A DNA stretch of 64,000 nt from Pontederia crassipes (Eukaryota; Streptophyta; Magnoliopsida; Commelinales; Pontederiaceae). The notes beneath the pieces are model-generated. The model was not told the origin of the DNA, searched no databases, and saw nothing but the letters and a program-made list of their open reading frames with translations. Shown in pieces: positions 1 through 12,213 of this stretch (positions are counted from its first letter, which is position 1; each line of letters begins with the position of its first letter). The DNA is taken from positions 74,360,139 through 74,424,138 of the forward strand of contig CM060196.1 of the NCBI GenBank assembly GCA_030549335.1. The letters are read 5' to 3'. A program made the position numbers and the translations under genes.

Positions 1-500
1 AAATAGAATCACAACAATGATGAGTGTTAATTGATGAATGGGGTTAACTAACATAAGATAATTTATGTGACAAAAAATCTGGCATACTGACACTGATAAA
101 GGGCATAAAGCGCTAAAGAGATTGCACAACACAGCTACAAGTTCTAGTGATTTAGCAAGCATACATCATTCAGCACCTTCACCTAAGACTTGCAGCACTG
201 GAGTCTAGAGGAGACACTGCGAGAAGAATCTGCTGCATTGGAGAAAATCTTTCCGTGACAAGAGCTGAACTCGATCAACATTTGTTTTAAGCTATCGCAA
301 TGCAAACCACTTTTTTTTTTCGGTAGTTGCAATGCAAAGCTGAGGAACAAGGAGCTCCACTATGACGAAAAACCATAAGTATGTCCAATTTTCTAAGGAA
401 GTTGCAGAGAACGCTTGAAGAAGGCTCACTTGGAAATAGGCAGAGGGATATAATTGGTGAATAATGGTTAATATCTCTTGCATACGTATCACCCATACAT

Positions 501-2852
501 TCAATGTGTTATTGGAGAAACCAATGGTCTGTTTCCAAAGAAAGCCTCCAAATTTGTTATCACCAGGTCAATCCGACCTTGAGATGATTCAGGCGTGTTT
601 ACGGAACAATGAGGTGATAGGACTACATTATCCATATTCATAAGCTCTTTTGGCACATGTGGCTCATCTCCGAACACATCAAGCCCAGCACCTCCAATGT
701 CACCTTACATCAAACATGCAACAAGTTCCTTCTCATTCACAAGCTTTCCCCGCCCTATGTTGATAATAACACCATTTCTCCCAAGAGCTAACATAACTTC
801 CTTATTGATGATGTGGTATGTTTGGTCAGTTAAAGGGCAGGATATGATCAGGGCATCACTCTCAGCAGCAAGTTCAGTAATGGATTGGAAGTATCTGTAG
901 GAGACAAAAGGCTTCCTTGTTCTTGAGAAGTACGAGATAATGCATCCAAATGCCTCGAGTCTTTTTGCAACTGCAGACCCGATTCTTCCTAGGCCAACAA
1001 TTCCTACATGTTTTCCACCCAACTGCATGCAACACCAGGAAAAATATTGCGTATATAAGCAGACAATCCATTAAAAATTTAAAAATGACAAAAATCATAT
1101 TGATCACATACAAACATTAACAATTCATATTTTACACATCACAGTAGAAAAACAACATTGATCCTATCAAGGCCGACAAAATTAGAGAATAACTTCAGAT
1201 GGATAGATGGTAAAAAGTTCTTGAATGTGTGACATTTGTCGCCGAGAAAATAACCATCCGAGCACATAAATGTCATGAAAAATTTCATACATATGACCAG
1301 CAAGGAAACTTTGCCAAAATCCTCAGTTTGTTATAGCATGACGTGCGTTTCCACAATATGCAGTCGGTAACAGACTTTTTCTTAATTCTCTAAAAAAATA
1401 GTTTTTTTCTTAATCTAAATACTGTGATGCAAAGGAGATATATAAGTATCCAAGAAAGTTAGTAAACCACAAGGCAATGGGATTTCTAAACAATTTACTC
1501 AGAGCCAGCCATTAACCTGGAAGGCCTTTCCTTTGAATCCCAATGAAGATTAATTAAGTCCGCCATCACTGAATCAGGAGATAAATTATACGAATGATCC
1601 ATCAACTTTGAGTCGATTGGTCCCTCAACTTCAATTTATAATCAGAATGTCCTCCATCTTTCATTTTCTTGCACGCTTAGTCCTCTTGACCGATGATCAC
1701 AGGTCCTCTTGACCGGTTGCCTTGCTTACGTGACCGACTTTCTCTCTCATCCACGTCAGCTTAAGTCGGCCATGTCATTATAAAAAAATATGAAATTGTC
1801 CATGTTATTAAAAAAAAGTGAGTTGTCAAGAGAGAGGGAGGGGGACCACTCCCTCCCTCCGGGCGAGCTCTATCTGAGGGGGCGGTCACCCCCTCCCAGG
1901 GTGATCGCCCCCCTCCCTCTCTCTCCAGCACGTGCGGGAGAGCCCCCTCCTTCTCTCTCCCGCGCGTGCTGGAGAGAGAGGGAGGGGGGCGATCACCCTG
2001 GGAGGGGTCCTCCTTCCTCTCTCTTCGCAACTCACTTTTTTTCTTAATTTTTTTAATGACGTGGACAACTTTATTTTTTTATTATTTTTTAAAATGGCAA
2101 TCGAAGAATATGTGATCGTCATTCAAGAGGACTAAGCATGCAAGAAAATAAAAGATGGAGTACGTTCTGATTATAAATTGAACTTGAGAGAAAATCAACT
2201 CAAAGTTGAAGGACCTCGTTACCCCTGAATCAGGCACCAAAATATTCATTTTTGAGATGGAAATCATGACATCTTACCATTAAGCAGTCAAGTACGATTA
2301 CTACCGTTTGATTGCGTTAATGAGCTCCTAACAGGTAGAATACAGCAGTAGAAGCAACCCACTGTACCATTTCGACAAATGACTCGAAGCATTAGTATAG
2401 TAAGTGAGGCACCTTGGTGGCGAGGGGGTAATCCCCCTGACGGCGCCGTAGGCCGCGGCGGACGTATCGATTCGAGGCGGACATGCGGCGTAGGACGTCG
2501 ATCAGGAGCCCGACAGCGTAGTCTGCAGTGTCCTCCGTGAATGCGGGACCGACATTGGTGACGGCGATACCCCTCCGGCGGCACTCGGCGAGGTCGATGT
2601 GGTTGACTCCGACGGTGGGCGCCACCGCGAGCTCGAGGCTCGGGAGTCGACCGGATCCGAGGGTCTGCTGCAGAGGACGACGCGAGCAGAGGCGGCGAGT
2701 GCGCCGTCGATGTGCTCCCACGCCTTCAGGAAGCGGAATCTCCCGGCGAGGGCCGCGTCCAGGTGAGGAAATAGTGGGCGGACGACGATTACCGGATGGA
2801 GTTCCCTAGCCAGCGCTTCGTACGCCGGAGACATGGAAGACGGAAGGTTCAT
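501..2852 (-). pseudogene. HPR3-like hydroxypyruvate/hydroxyphenylpyruvate reductase, two exons, damaged
   Basis: This is a D-2-hydroxyacid dehydrogenase of the plant HPR3-like group, NAD(P)H-dependent enzymes that reduce hydroxypyruvate, glyoxylate or hydroxyphenylpyruvate. Exon 1 (2852-2413) starts MNLPSSMSPAY and carries the catalytic-domain stretch AGRFRFLKAWEH and, in another frame, HIDLAECRRRGIAVTN. It ends in the donor AAG|GT. Exon 2 (1022-501) follows acceptor GCATGCAG in phase. It holds the nucleotide-binding GLGRIG motif, then the family's catalytic Arg (NIGRG), Glu (GDEPH) and His (LSPHC), and stops naturally after PITH. Two lesions are visible: a frameshift in exon 1 around 2650-2690, and an in-frame TAA in exon 2 at about 703-705 where the family usually has Gln. 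The intron holds a Mutator-like element. The family call is firm; the exact substrate cannot be told. Sequencing error is a possible alternative to pseudogenisation. Confidence 0.8.
1578..2224. mobile_element. Non-autonomous Mutator-like element (MULE-MITE) in the HPR3-like intron
   Basis: Terminal inverted repeats of about 120 bp begin near AAATTATACGAATG and end near CGTTACCC, with shared inner blocks such as TTGCACGCTTAGTCCTC and its inverse. The element is flanked by a perfect 9-bp duplication CTGAATCAG (1569-1577 and 2225-2233), as Mutator-like transposons make. The middle is GC-rich and palindromic (GATCGCCCCCCTCCC against its inverse) and codes for nothing recognisable. A related copy lies at 62500-63414. 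Confidence 0.8.
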
Positions 2853-3639
2853 CGGAATCGGATTCGTTCTTTGGTTTCGCCGGCGGTACGAGGAGATATT
2901 TTACCGCCGTGGACCATAATTTGGAGAAAAAGAAAAAGGACTCAAAGATCACGTGCATTGTTGGTACGTTCCATGGCTGAAGCAAAAAAAAGGGAGTTAG
3001 CTGGGACCAAACTATATATGGGAGTAATGTTTCGAATCTTTCGATGCTATAATAAGTAATGTTTGGATAAAAATAATATTTTTATACTTTTATCAATTGC
3101 GCTCACTTTTAAGTGATAGCACCGTGAAATCCCTAAAAATAGCAGCACTTAATTTTATTTTTAATTAAAATTTTAGAATCAATTAATTTATGGAGTCAAC
3201 AAAGAAAAAAGTCATTTCTATATGTAACATTTGAGAGAAAAATTAGTTTGGATACTGTTAATTGTTGAAAGGAAAAAGTAAATAAAATTTAAGAAAAAAA
3301 TGGATGAATCGAAAGAAGAAGAAAAATTAATTTTAGTGTTACAAGTTAATTTTTAATTTATATGCATAATTAATGAAATACGGAAATAAAGTAAAAATGA
3401 AACTAAAAAGTACTAATAGCTTTAATAGCATTAGTATTAGCACATTAATTCATAAATTAGAATCTTAAAAGACTACCTGTTTTTATAATATGTCATCTTT
3501 ATTTTTTTACTTAAAAGAATAATACAATAAGTATTAGAATTGTTTAGTATTAGTGCATTCTTCTTTTTTTTTTTCATAATGGATACACATGAGTGGCTTA
3601 TTAACAACTTGTGAAATGAAAAGACAAGGTGGACAGCCA
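2853..3639. other. Upstream region of the HPR3-like gene, no gene seen
   Basis: About 790 bp, GC-rich for the first 60 bp and then AT-rich. It would hold the promoter of the minus-strand HPR3-like gene. I see no other coding region or clear repeat. Confidence 0.5.
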
Positions 3640-4290
3640 TTTTTGTTATGTCTCTGGTATTTATGAAAGTGAAGGAATGAAACTTGCATGGCAAAATTTT
3701 GGGATGCCACAAAACTCAAGCAAGTGCGATTCGACAAGTAACAAGGATTTCCTAGCGACATCGATGATTGGATTAAATGACAACTTCCAGTGGATGATTG
3801 GGTTAAGATCAACGCAAATGTGGCATCTCATGGTAATCTATGGACGTGAGAGGTGAGAGACTAATACGAGATCAAGATGCACAAAGTAGATGGCTTGATG
3901 GATTCATGCATGAGTGGGGATTGCCTCGACTCTTATTGCAAAATTATGGGGCAGAATGATAGGTCTCCCATTAGCATGAACATAATTATGGAGATTGACT
4001 CACTATTTGTGTGCAACTTCTTGCTAAAGCAAGGTCCAAGGGCAACCACAAGTTAGGAGTCTAATGCAAGATGTTACAGTGATAATAGTTAGAAATTGGA
4101 TAGTCAAAAGTGACAAGGAGTTAATTTGTCGATTGACACTCATTTACTACATATTTCTCCGATGATATTATGTTCGTTGTTGATTGACGATTTAATTGGG
4201 ACAACCATATCTTGTAATTGTATGACCACTTAATTTTCTTTATTATGCTTAAATGTACATAGGGCCTTACCCCCCATTTCAACCAAAAAA
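3640..4290 (+). mobile_element. LINE-type RNase H domain fragment
   Basis: In several frames the translation resembles the C-terminal RNase H domain (RVT_3) of plant non-LTR retrotransposons. Recognisable pieces are VKINANVASHGN (start of the domain), IRDQDAQ, a WLDGF stretch, IASTLIAKLWG, and the tail DLIGTTIS followed by a short A-rich end. It is frameshifted, has stops and lacks any reverse transcriptase, so it is a decayed 3' fragment. A domesticated RNase H gene remnant is the alternative. Confidence 0.5.
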
Positions 4291-4490
4291 GAATTAATGA
4301 ACCTTAAATTTTGGTGGACCTCCGACCAAAGCTTGAATGTCCTTATCATGTGGATGGCTCCAAACGTAGTTAATTATCCTTTTTAGAAAAAAAAATTATA
4401 TTACTAAAAAACTCATAGAATATTAAGTTAGTTAAACATTTATAATATATATTGAACACTAAATCACTAATGTGTGTAGACATATTAATA

Positions 4491-4672
4491 AGGGATTAAT
4501 ATATCTACAAAGTATCTTCCGCTTTGTAGGAATGTTGAACGCATGTCAATCGTTGATTTACTCATCAATGAATCTAATCAAAAGTGATTAAATTTAAAAA
4601 TATTAATTATCTCAACCGTTGATGCGCTCAACATTCCTACAAAGTGGAAGGTGCTTTATAGGTACATTAATC
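4491..4672. mobile_element. Small MITE with ~50-bp terminal inverted repeats
   Basis: The left arm GGGATTAATATATCTACAAA and the right arm are inverted copies over about 50 bp and share TTTGTAGGAATGTTGA. The direct repeat CATATTAATA flanks both ends (4481-4490 and 4673-4682), a 9-10 bp target duplication that suggests a Mutator-type transposase. No coding capacity. Confidence 0.7.
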
Positions 4673-4682
4673 CATATTAATA

Positions 4683-5079
4683 ATAATGGATACTAAATCA
4701 TAAGTGTAGACAAAAAATGTATTCTCATTTTTCTGAGGATTATACTCTTAAAAATTGTCATTATTATCATTTATAATTTTCTAAAAGAGTAGTAATCTAA
4801 TTGATTTCTGGAAAAGCATTTTTAATTTCACACAAATTAAGCGAGAAGATCCAAATGTTATATTCATGATAATTTACCCAACTCTTTTTTCGAACAACTA
4901 ATTAAGCATCTTTGTCTATAATTAAATGTGGGTACATGAAATAAAAGATTTCTCAATCATTTGTTCATATTATTAAATATGTGACTAGATTTAAGGATGA
5001 TTTTTTATGCAAAAAATAAAAGTTCAGAATAGATTTGATAAAACACAAGTTCAACATTTTTTATAATTTCCCCTTTTTC
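4683..5079. other. AT-rich spacer, nothing recognised
   Basis: About 400 bp of AT-rich DNA between the MITE and the LINE. No open frame, repeat structure or RNA gene seen. Confidence 0.4.
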
Positions 5080-6470
5080 TTCTCGTATGTAGGCATTTAT
5101 GCAAGAGGGGTGAGAAAGATCCACGGGTCAAAGAAGACAGAAGTGCTGTTATCATTGCCAATTTGAATTTGTAGTCCTAACTTAATTTTGTCTAAAGTCT
5201 GGAGGATAACTCTCCAACTCCAAGCCATTGACCCAGTGAGGTGCATGGAGGTCCAGGGGTGAACATGACCATACTTGTGTGTGACTAATTGGACCTAAGG
5301 ATTGTTCATGTTGTTTAACTAATCGAGAGCCCTCTTAGCTAATAAGGAGGTACGAATATAAGTTAAATTCTTAATACCCAAGCCACCACAGGCTTTAGGT
5401 AATTGAATGGTCTCCCAATTAATTAGATGAGTCCCCCTCTTACCTCCACCTGGATCTCAAAAGAAAGATCTATTATGCTTTTCGATTGCCTCAAGAATGC
5501 CATTAGCCATATAGGTGGAACTCAGGATATGCACAGGGATAGAGTTGATAACTAAGTTTATAAAAGTGGCTTTTCTAACCTGATTAAGGAGTAATTATTT
5601 CCGGCTAGCAATTCTGTTTGTAATTTTATCCATAAGTGGTCTTTGGTTTGTAGCAGGTATATATTTATATGAAATCTGAACTTCCAGGTAAGAGAAAGGG
5701 TAAGAGCCTAATTTAAAATTGAGGATATTCTGAATTATGTGCTTTCTGCATATGGCCATCTTGGGTGGATAATAGATCTTATATTTGTCATAGTTTACTT
5801 TCTGATTGGTCAATCCCTCGTAATCATTAAGAATAAATTTGAGAACCTTGCAATTATGTTTTGTTGTAGCAATGCAAATTAGAAGATTATCAGCATACAT
5901 TAAATGACTTAAACTGAAGGAATTTATGGAGAAGGGGATAAGAGATCCACTAGTGGTGTAATGATTTATCAGGAATGTAAACACTTGTGAGACAAGGATG
6001 AATAGCTAAGAGGAGAGAGGGTCCCCTTGTCTGATGCCCCTATTACTGGAAAATGAATGAGAGACAACCCCATTTATATTACAAGTGAAGAGTGGGGACT
6101 TGATACAAGTGAGCACCCAACCAATGAAGGTGGGGGGAAGTTCATTCTAGTTAGGATCTGTCCAATAGCAGTCCAAGAAAATCTGTCAAAAGCATTCTCC
6201 ATGTCAACTTTGAGAAGGAGAAATTTTTTCTTACCTAAGGTGATGAAGTGGGCAAGCTCTTGAGCTAACATAATATTATCTTGGATAGATCTTTGTGTGA
6301 TAAAAGCAGACTGAGCAGGATCAATGAGATTGTCAAGGGTGGGTTTTAATCTCTGAGTAAGGATCTTGGTGGTGATTCTGTAAAGTATATTGCAGAGTGA
6401 AATAAGTCTCTAGTCAGTAACCTTTGTGGGATGTGCATTTTTAAGAATGAAAACCAGTGATGTGTTAGAC
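5080..6470 (-). mobile_element. 5'-truncated L1-type LINE joined to the CYP706-like remnant
   Basis: Minus-strand pieces match plant L1 reverse transcriptase in order: NAHPTKVTD and RLISLCNILYRI (fingers), LLLKVDMENAFDRFSW (palm), LSHLMYADNLLI (the YADD-type box, here YADN), then SYKYIPATNQRPL and the C-terminal FFWDPGGGKRGT. There are several stops and frameshifts. The 5' end is missing: the LINE begins at about 6470, exactly where the P450 coding sequence ends. That fits target-primed insertion of a truncated copy into the P450 exon. I found no clean poly-A tail or target duplication at the low-coordinate end. Confidence 0.75.
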
Positions 6471-7162
6471 TAGGCCTTCGTCACGTCGGCGTCCTCGTCG
6501 GCGCCACCGTCTCTAGCCGTGGACGTCGCGCCCCACAGTATGCCCGTCATCATGTCGAGCGTCGCGAGCAACGTCAGCTCCCGCACCCGCACGCGCTCCC
6601 CCACGCGATCCCTGACGCTGGCCACAGCGCGACGCGCCTCGCACTGACGCAGCGGCTGGAAGACCTCGAGGCTGGCCGGGGAGAGGAGATCCCGCACGCA
6701 CACCTTCCGGATCGCGCGCCAAACAGGTCCGTAGGGAGAAAACAACATGTCCCGGTGCCAATCGTCTAAGGCGCGAACGGCGGCGGGGATGGGGTGGTTG
6801 ACGAAGGTGAGGTTGTTGTCCTTGAGCACCTCCCGGGCGGCGGCGGGGGAGGTGACGACGACGAAGAGCTGGGTGCCGAGGCGGAGGCTGAGCACGGGGC
6901 CGTAAGAGGGAGCGAGGCCCGCGAAGTAGCGGTGGAGGCCGGGGTCGATGAAGGGGAGACAGCCGACGAGGGGCAAACCGAGGGGTCCAGGAGGGAGACC
7001 AGGGACGCGGCGGCGACCATGGTCGTGCCTTGAAAGCTTAGAGAGGAGCAGGAGGACGGAGATGGCCGTGATAAGCATAGAGGCAGCAAGAACAACTCCG
7101 GTTTGATCACCGGTAGCAAATCTAAATAAAGTCGCATGTGATGGCGCCATAAAAATTTGCAT
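6471..7162 (-). pseudogene. CYP706-like cytochrome P450, N-terminal part only
   Basis: P450s of the CYP71 clan are ER-anchored haem mono-oxygenases. About 230 residues are open from MQIFMAPSHATLF (7162) or MAPSHATLF (7150): a membrane anchor (VVLAASMLITAISVLLLL), the proline-rich hinge PGLPPGPLGLPLVG, LHRYFAGLAPSYGPVLSLRLG, and the helix-C region SPYGPVWRAIRKVCVRDLLS. The run ends after DEDADVTKA, where an L1 sequence takes over. The I helix, ExxR and haem-binding cysteine are absent, so no P450 activity is possible. HRYFAGLA plus WRAIRKVCVRDLLS is most like CYP706; substrate unknown. It is a paralogue of the copy at 16527-19716. Confidence 0.8.
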
Positions 7163-7964
7163 ACTCCCTTCTGATCTTGTCGTGTTTTTGGATCTAAGGC
7201 ACCAGAATTCGAGATATCGGAGCAGCAATCCTTGTGGCATTGAGCTGCCCGAGAGGTCGGAGCTGGAAACATAATAAAAATATGCTCCTTGTGGGTCTCA
7301 CCCACTATGTCGATAATCGATATGAGGCATGATAACATTTTTTTTATTAATGATCTGTCCGTCTTCTTCTTCTACGTTCATCTTTATCTGATTTCTTTTC
7401 ATTGAAGTGTTGAAACTTATGTTATTTCTTATCTCATCCATATATCTTAATAACTTTGTCATTGATTTTTCTAACCTCCTCCCGAGCTTTCCACCAAATA
7501 TCCTCCTTCCGCCGTCTTTGGCACTTGGGTCACATTGGAGCCTCCCTGTTATCCTTCATGGCCGCCGGAGTTCTTGTGATGCTGGTGTTGGTGTGGAGGA
7601 TGAAGGATTTCTTCGAGTAATAGTTAGTCTTAAATTCATATGATTGCACGAATTTATAAACTATGATATTTTAGTTTTCCAATAGGAATTTTGGAATTTT
7701 TTCTACTAAAATAACATAAACTTCCAGAATAATTCATATTGTCATTCTGTGATTGGTTTCTGCAATTAGACTTATTGGTCTTATAGCTTACTGTCCAACA
7801 GTGCTTCTGATAGTTCGGGATTGACTTTGCTTCGTACATCAAGCATGTGACAAATAACTCATCTTATCATTGCGGGATTTGTCAAAATAATTATTAATTA
7901 TGTGTATGAGTGTGTACCCAAATTAATATTTACCATGCCTTTCTTTTTTATTATTTTTTTTCCA
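7163..7964. other. Spacer between P450 and kinase fragments
   Basis: About 800 bp. A GC-richer patch at 7480-7620 has an open frame of 78 residues on the plus strand but no motif I know. The rest is AT-rich. Confidence 0.35.
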
Positions 7965-8400
7965 GAGACCGCGTATACAGCAAGGAACACCGAGTCAGAT
8001 GTGTACAGCTATGGAGTCCTCTTGCTTGAAACGCTGACTAAGAGGATGAGCATAGAACGATCTCTTATTTCATTTTTTTTAGAACGATTTCCTAATGATG
8101 ATAACATTGTAAGCTGGACTAATTTCATCTTAGACATCAGTCAGAAGGTGGAGGAGGTTGTGCATGATGTTGTATTTTGATAACTCTTCTTGTTTTATTA
8201 ATGCTTAACTAATCTTTCCTTTAGAAAAAAAAAAGTTAGGGACTCATGCAGAAATGGAACAAGTACTAAGATACTTGTACTGGCTACAAAATGCACTTCC
8301 AATGAGCCAAACTTGAGACCTTTAATGAGAGTGACGTCAACCCTAAAGCCACTAGTCCATCCAAACATAGAAAATCTTTATCTATTTATTCCATTTCTTG
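7965..8400 (+). pseudogene. Receptor-like kinase C-terminal fragment
   Basis: The translation AYTARNTESDVYSYGVLLLE matches kinase subdomains VIII-IX of plant LRR receptor kinases (activation-loop end, then DVYSYGVLLLE). NIVSWTNFILD follows, like the (D)IVSW segment of PEPR- and INRPK-type LRR kinases. After a short gap, EPNLRPLMR and STLKPLV resemble subdomain XI (the RPxMxxVV region). The catalytic loop, ATP site, membrane span and LRRs are absent, so this is a gene fragment. The gap of about 50 bp with TTTAG may be an old intron end. No full-length parent is in the window. Confidence 0.65.
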
Positions 8401-9142
8401 AGGTTAACTGTTGCTTTGAATCTTTCAAGCTGCTTTGTTTCAGTTTTGTGAGTAGTCTTTTGTATATTTTGCAATGTTTTCTGCCATTGTGTTCTCTTCA
8501 GTTAATCAGTCTCATAATATGCAACATCTTCAAAAAAAAATGCAGAGACAACAAAGTGAATGAAACAGTCAGTCAGTGACACAAACTTAAAAACAAGTAC
8601 AAGATTTATTCAAATCGTTTGATGCTCAGCTGACCATTAGTTGATGCTCATATTTCTCTTTTTTTTTGGGAAAAAAGTTAAGGGACATTGAAAAATTCAA
8701 TGACGACAGAATAAAAGTAATGCTAATTTTGTATACACACATATAATTATGTAAAGAGAGATTTTTATCGTCATTTAATTTATCATTACCAATCTTATCT
8801 TAAAGAAGGTCTTCACTTTTTAATGTGAGATATGAGCATAATTTGAAATTGATAAGATTTTAATTTATTATGTAATAATTTTAATATTAAATCTTAAAAT
8901 CAATCATATAAATCAAAATACGTCCCATCGTCAGAGTAATCATAATTGTAATTAAGGTAATTTTTATTTTAAAAATTGTTTATTAGAAATTATTTCTCAA
9001 ACCATTCAACGTTGATTGCTTCAAATTGTAATTAAGAAAGTTTCTTTTTAAAATTGTTTATTTAGATAAATGACCTACGTTTGGTAGTAAGAAAGATATT
9101 TTACCGAGAACAGAAGTAAGCGAACTTGACATCCCATACCTA
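8401..9142. other. AT-rich spacer
   Basis: About 740 bp. At 8950-9060 a short block built on GTAATTAAG and AAAATTGTTTA occurs twice in direct orientation. No gene seen. Confidence 0.35.
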
Positions 9143-10289
9143 GGGAAAAATGGGCGTCCGCCCATCATAACTGGGGTGATCGTTCCCCAAGCATGCTCAT
9201 CCGTGCAATCTGTATCGGATGGATTCTGTCTAATCGTGCAGTTCGCAAACGATAGAGCCGGTTTGGCATGGGCAGTTAGGCTTGGGAGGTTCGACTTTGG
9301 TGGTTCGACGTGTGGGTTCAGAGAGGAGTACAAAAGGGCGCTTCTTTCGCCCTATCCCTCTTCTCGCTCTCTTCTTTCCTCTCCGCTCCTCTCTTCTCGC
9401 GATGGCGCCGACCCTCTCCGTGCTCGAGGTCGCCAGATCTCTACCGATTCTCCCCCGCGCTGTGTCGCCTCCTCTCACCACCGCTCCCCTCGCTGTGTCG
9501 CCGCCTCTCTCCCGAGCTGCATCGCCGCCTCTCTCCCGCTTGCGTCGCCGACCAGATCCACGCGTCGCCACCAGATTCGCACGTCGCCAACAAGATCTAT
9601 GTGTCGCCCCTTGAGCACACCGCGACCCCTCCGATCTAGAGTACGCCGCGACCCCGCCGACCTCGAGCACCCTCTCTCCCCTCCACGGCGCAATCTCCTC
9701 TCCACGGCACCCGCCTCTCACTGGCGACCTCTCGACGGTCGATGCCAACGCCGGAACTCATCCCTCGCGTGAGCTTGTTGCTGGATCTCGCAAGTCGATC
9801 CCGTCTCCCTATCGTCGCACCCGTCTCCAAGTGCCGACAACGAGCGCACTGCCGAGTGCCATCTAGCTCCGGGAGCCGAGACCTGTTTGAGGGAATTTGA
9901 TAAATTTAATTCTTGTTAAACTGTATTTTTTTTGTTTGAATGTTAACAACAGTTGATAAATTGTAATTCTTATTTTTTTACATTTGTGATGAAAATTTGA
10001 TAGATATGTAGTATGTTGAGCGAAGTATGAAGATGATGTTGCTTAATAGCTGCGTGAAATTGTGTTTTATGAATTGAATTTGAAATCATTGTTAATGATT
10101 CAAGTTATGTCTGTGTCATTTGACCTAAATGAGTTTGAGGTAAGATGATTCTTTTGCTCGATCATGTTGATCGTGCATATGGAGTTCATGAACATCAACA
10201 TAAATTTAAAAGAACACTCGAGTATTGTCATTTAAGCATACATAGAAGCAATACACGTATTAAAATGGTGGCTTCCTTGCAAGAGGTCA

Positions 10290-12213
10290 CACTACAAGAA
10301 AATCACGATTTTTCGACGGATAATTTTCGACGGTTCTAAATCCGTTGCAATTTGCGACAGATTTTTCGATGGTTCCGTTTCAGACGGATTTTTCGACGGT
10401 TATGACCGTCGGAAATAATTTATATTACTATTTTATTTTTCGACGATTAGGAACGTCGATATTTTCGACGGATATCCATCCGTCGTAATTTCCGACGACT
10501 TTTTTGACGGTTACGACCGTCGGAAATAAAAAATATAAATTATATATTTTTAATATTATTATTAAATTTTTTCGACGGATTTTCCGACGGTTGTGACAGT
10601 CGGAAATAAAAAAATTAATTATATAATTTATTATATTATTATTTAATTTTTCGACGATTAGGAACATCGATATTTTCGACGGATATCCATCCGTCGCAAT
10701 TTTCGACGACTTTTCCGACGGTTAGGACCTCGGAAATAAAAAATTAAATTATATATTTTTAATATTATTATTAAATTTTTTTGACGGATTTTCCGACGGT
10801 TGTGACAGTCGGAAATAAAAAAAATTAATTATATAATTTATTATATTATTATTTAATTTTTCGACGATTAGGAACGTCGATATTTCCGACGGATATCCAT
10901 CCGTCGCAAAATCCACCGCAATTTCCGAAGGTCGTAACCATCGGTAAATATATAATAATATCATATATAAGAGTATTTTATTAATATAACTAGCGACGGT
11001 CCAAACCGTCGCAATTACCGACGGTTCAAACCGTCGATAAAATAAAAAATAAATATTATATATAACTAAATAAAATAAAAATATTTATTATTTATGTTTT
11101 CGACGGCCGAAACTGTCGGTAATTAAAATTTCGTTGTCCCGCTTTTTTTTTCCTTTTCCCGCTTTCTTTCCACTTTTTTCCTTTATATATTTTCCCTCCT
11201 CCCTCTTCTCTCTCCCTCCTCCCTCCAATCCTCTCTCTCTCCCTCCTCTCCTCTCTCCCTCTCCCGGCCGCGAGCACCGGATCGGCCTCTCCCGCGCGTC
11301 GGACGCCGGCGACCCTCCCACGCCGGACGCCGGCGACCCTCTCCCGCACCGGCGACCCTCTCCCGCGCCGGCGTATCTCTCTCCCTCCCGCTCCACGCCG
11401 GCATCTCTCTCTCTCTCTGCTGTCGGCCGGATCCGGCCTCCAGCGGCCGGATCCGGCCTCCTGGCGCCGGATCCGGCCTCCTGGCGCCGGATCCGGCCTC
11501 CTGGCGCCGGATCCGGCCGCCTAGAGCCGGATCCGGCCGCCTGGCGCCGGATCGGCCGCCAGGCGGGCCGGATCGGCCGCAAGGCGGGCCGGATCCGGCC
11601 GCCTGGCGGGCCGGATCTGGCCTCCTGGCGCCGGATCGGCCGCCAGGCGGGCCGGATCCGAATGCCAGGCGGCCGGATCCGGCCGCTAATTTTTTTATAT
11701 TTAAAAAATTATTTGCGACGGTTGCGACCGTCTAAAGATCGACGATTGCGACGTCCGTCCAAAGTTTCGACAGTTGCGACCGTTGAAAAGTTGCGACGGC
11801 TCGAACCGTCGGTCTTTTTCCGGCGGTTGCAACCGTCGGAAATTTCGACGGCTAGGACCGCCGGCCTTTTCCGGCGGTTGCGACCGTCGGAAATATCGAC
11901 GGTTCGGACCGCCGGTCTTTTCCGGCGGTTGCAACCGTCAGAAATATCGACGGTTCGAACCACCGAGGACTTTTCCGGCGGTTGCAACCGTCAAAAAATT
12001 TCGACGGGTCGAACCGCCGGGGACTGTTCCGACGGCCAGAACCGTCGATATTTTCGACGAATTTTTTTTCAACCGTCGCAAATTCGTTTGCGACGAGCAT
12101 TTTTCCGACGGATCGATTCCGACTGAAAAACCATCGGTAATTGCGTTACCGACGGTTTTCGAGCTGATTACCGACGATTCGGACCGTCGGTAATCTGCGT
12201 TTTTCTTGTAGTG
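10290..12213. mobile_element. Non-autonomous CACTA (En/Spm) transposon
   Basis: Both ends carry the 13-bp inverted repeat CACTACAAGAAAA, and the 3-bp duplication TCA flanks it (10287-10289 and 12214-12216), which is diagnostic of CACTA elements. The subterminal regions (10310-11120 and 11715-12195) are packed with short inverted units around CGACGG and CCGTCG, the usual transposase-binding arrays. No transposase gene remains: the 1.9-kb body is AT-rich units plus a GC-rich core at 11200-11690. It is nested inside the 9143-13297 element. Confidence 0.9.
11430..11690. repeat. GC-rich tandem repeat in the CACTA core
   Basis: A degenerate tandem array of units of about 21-26 bp built on GCCGGATCCGGCC plus TCCTGGC or GCCTGGCG. 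GGATCC and CCGGATCCGG palindromes recur. Similar CCGGCCGCC sequence appears in the second CACTA at 63850-64000 and in the hAT element at 46900-47130. Confidence 0.8.

Noticed and set aside
9176-9772. Long overlapping open frames on both strands in GC-rich DNA
   Set aside because: They are Ser/Pro/Arg-rich, overlap in many frames and mirror the inverted arm at 12280-13100. They reflect base composition, not a gene.
11134-12126. 330-residue open frame on the plus strand
   Set aside because: It translates the GGATCCGGCC tandem array and CGACGG units of the CACTA element; no protein family fits.
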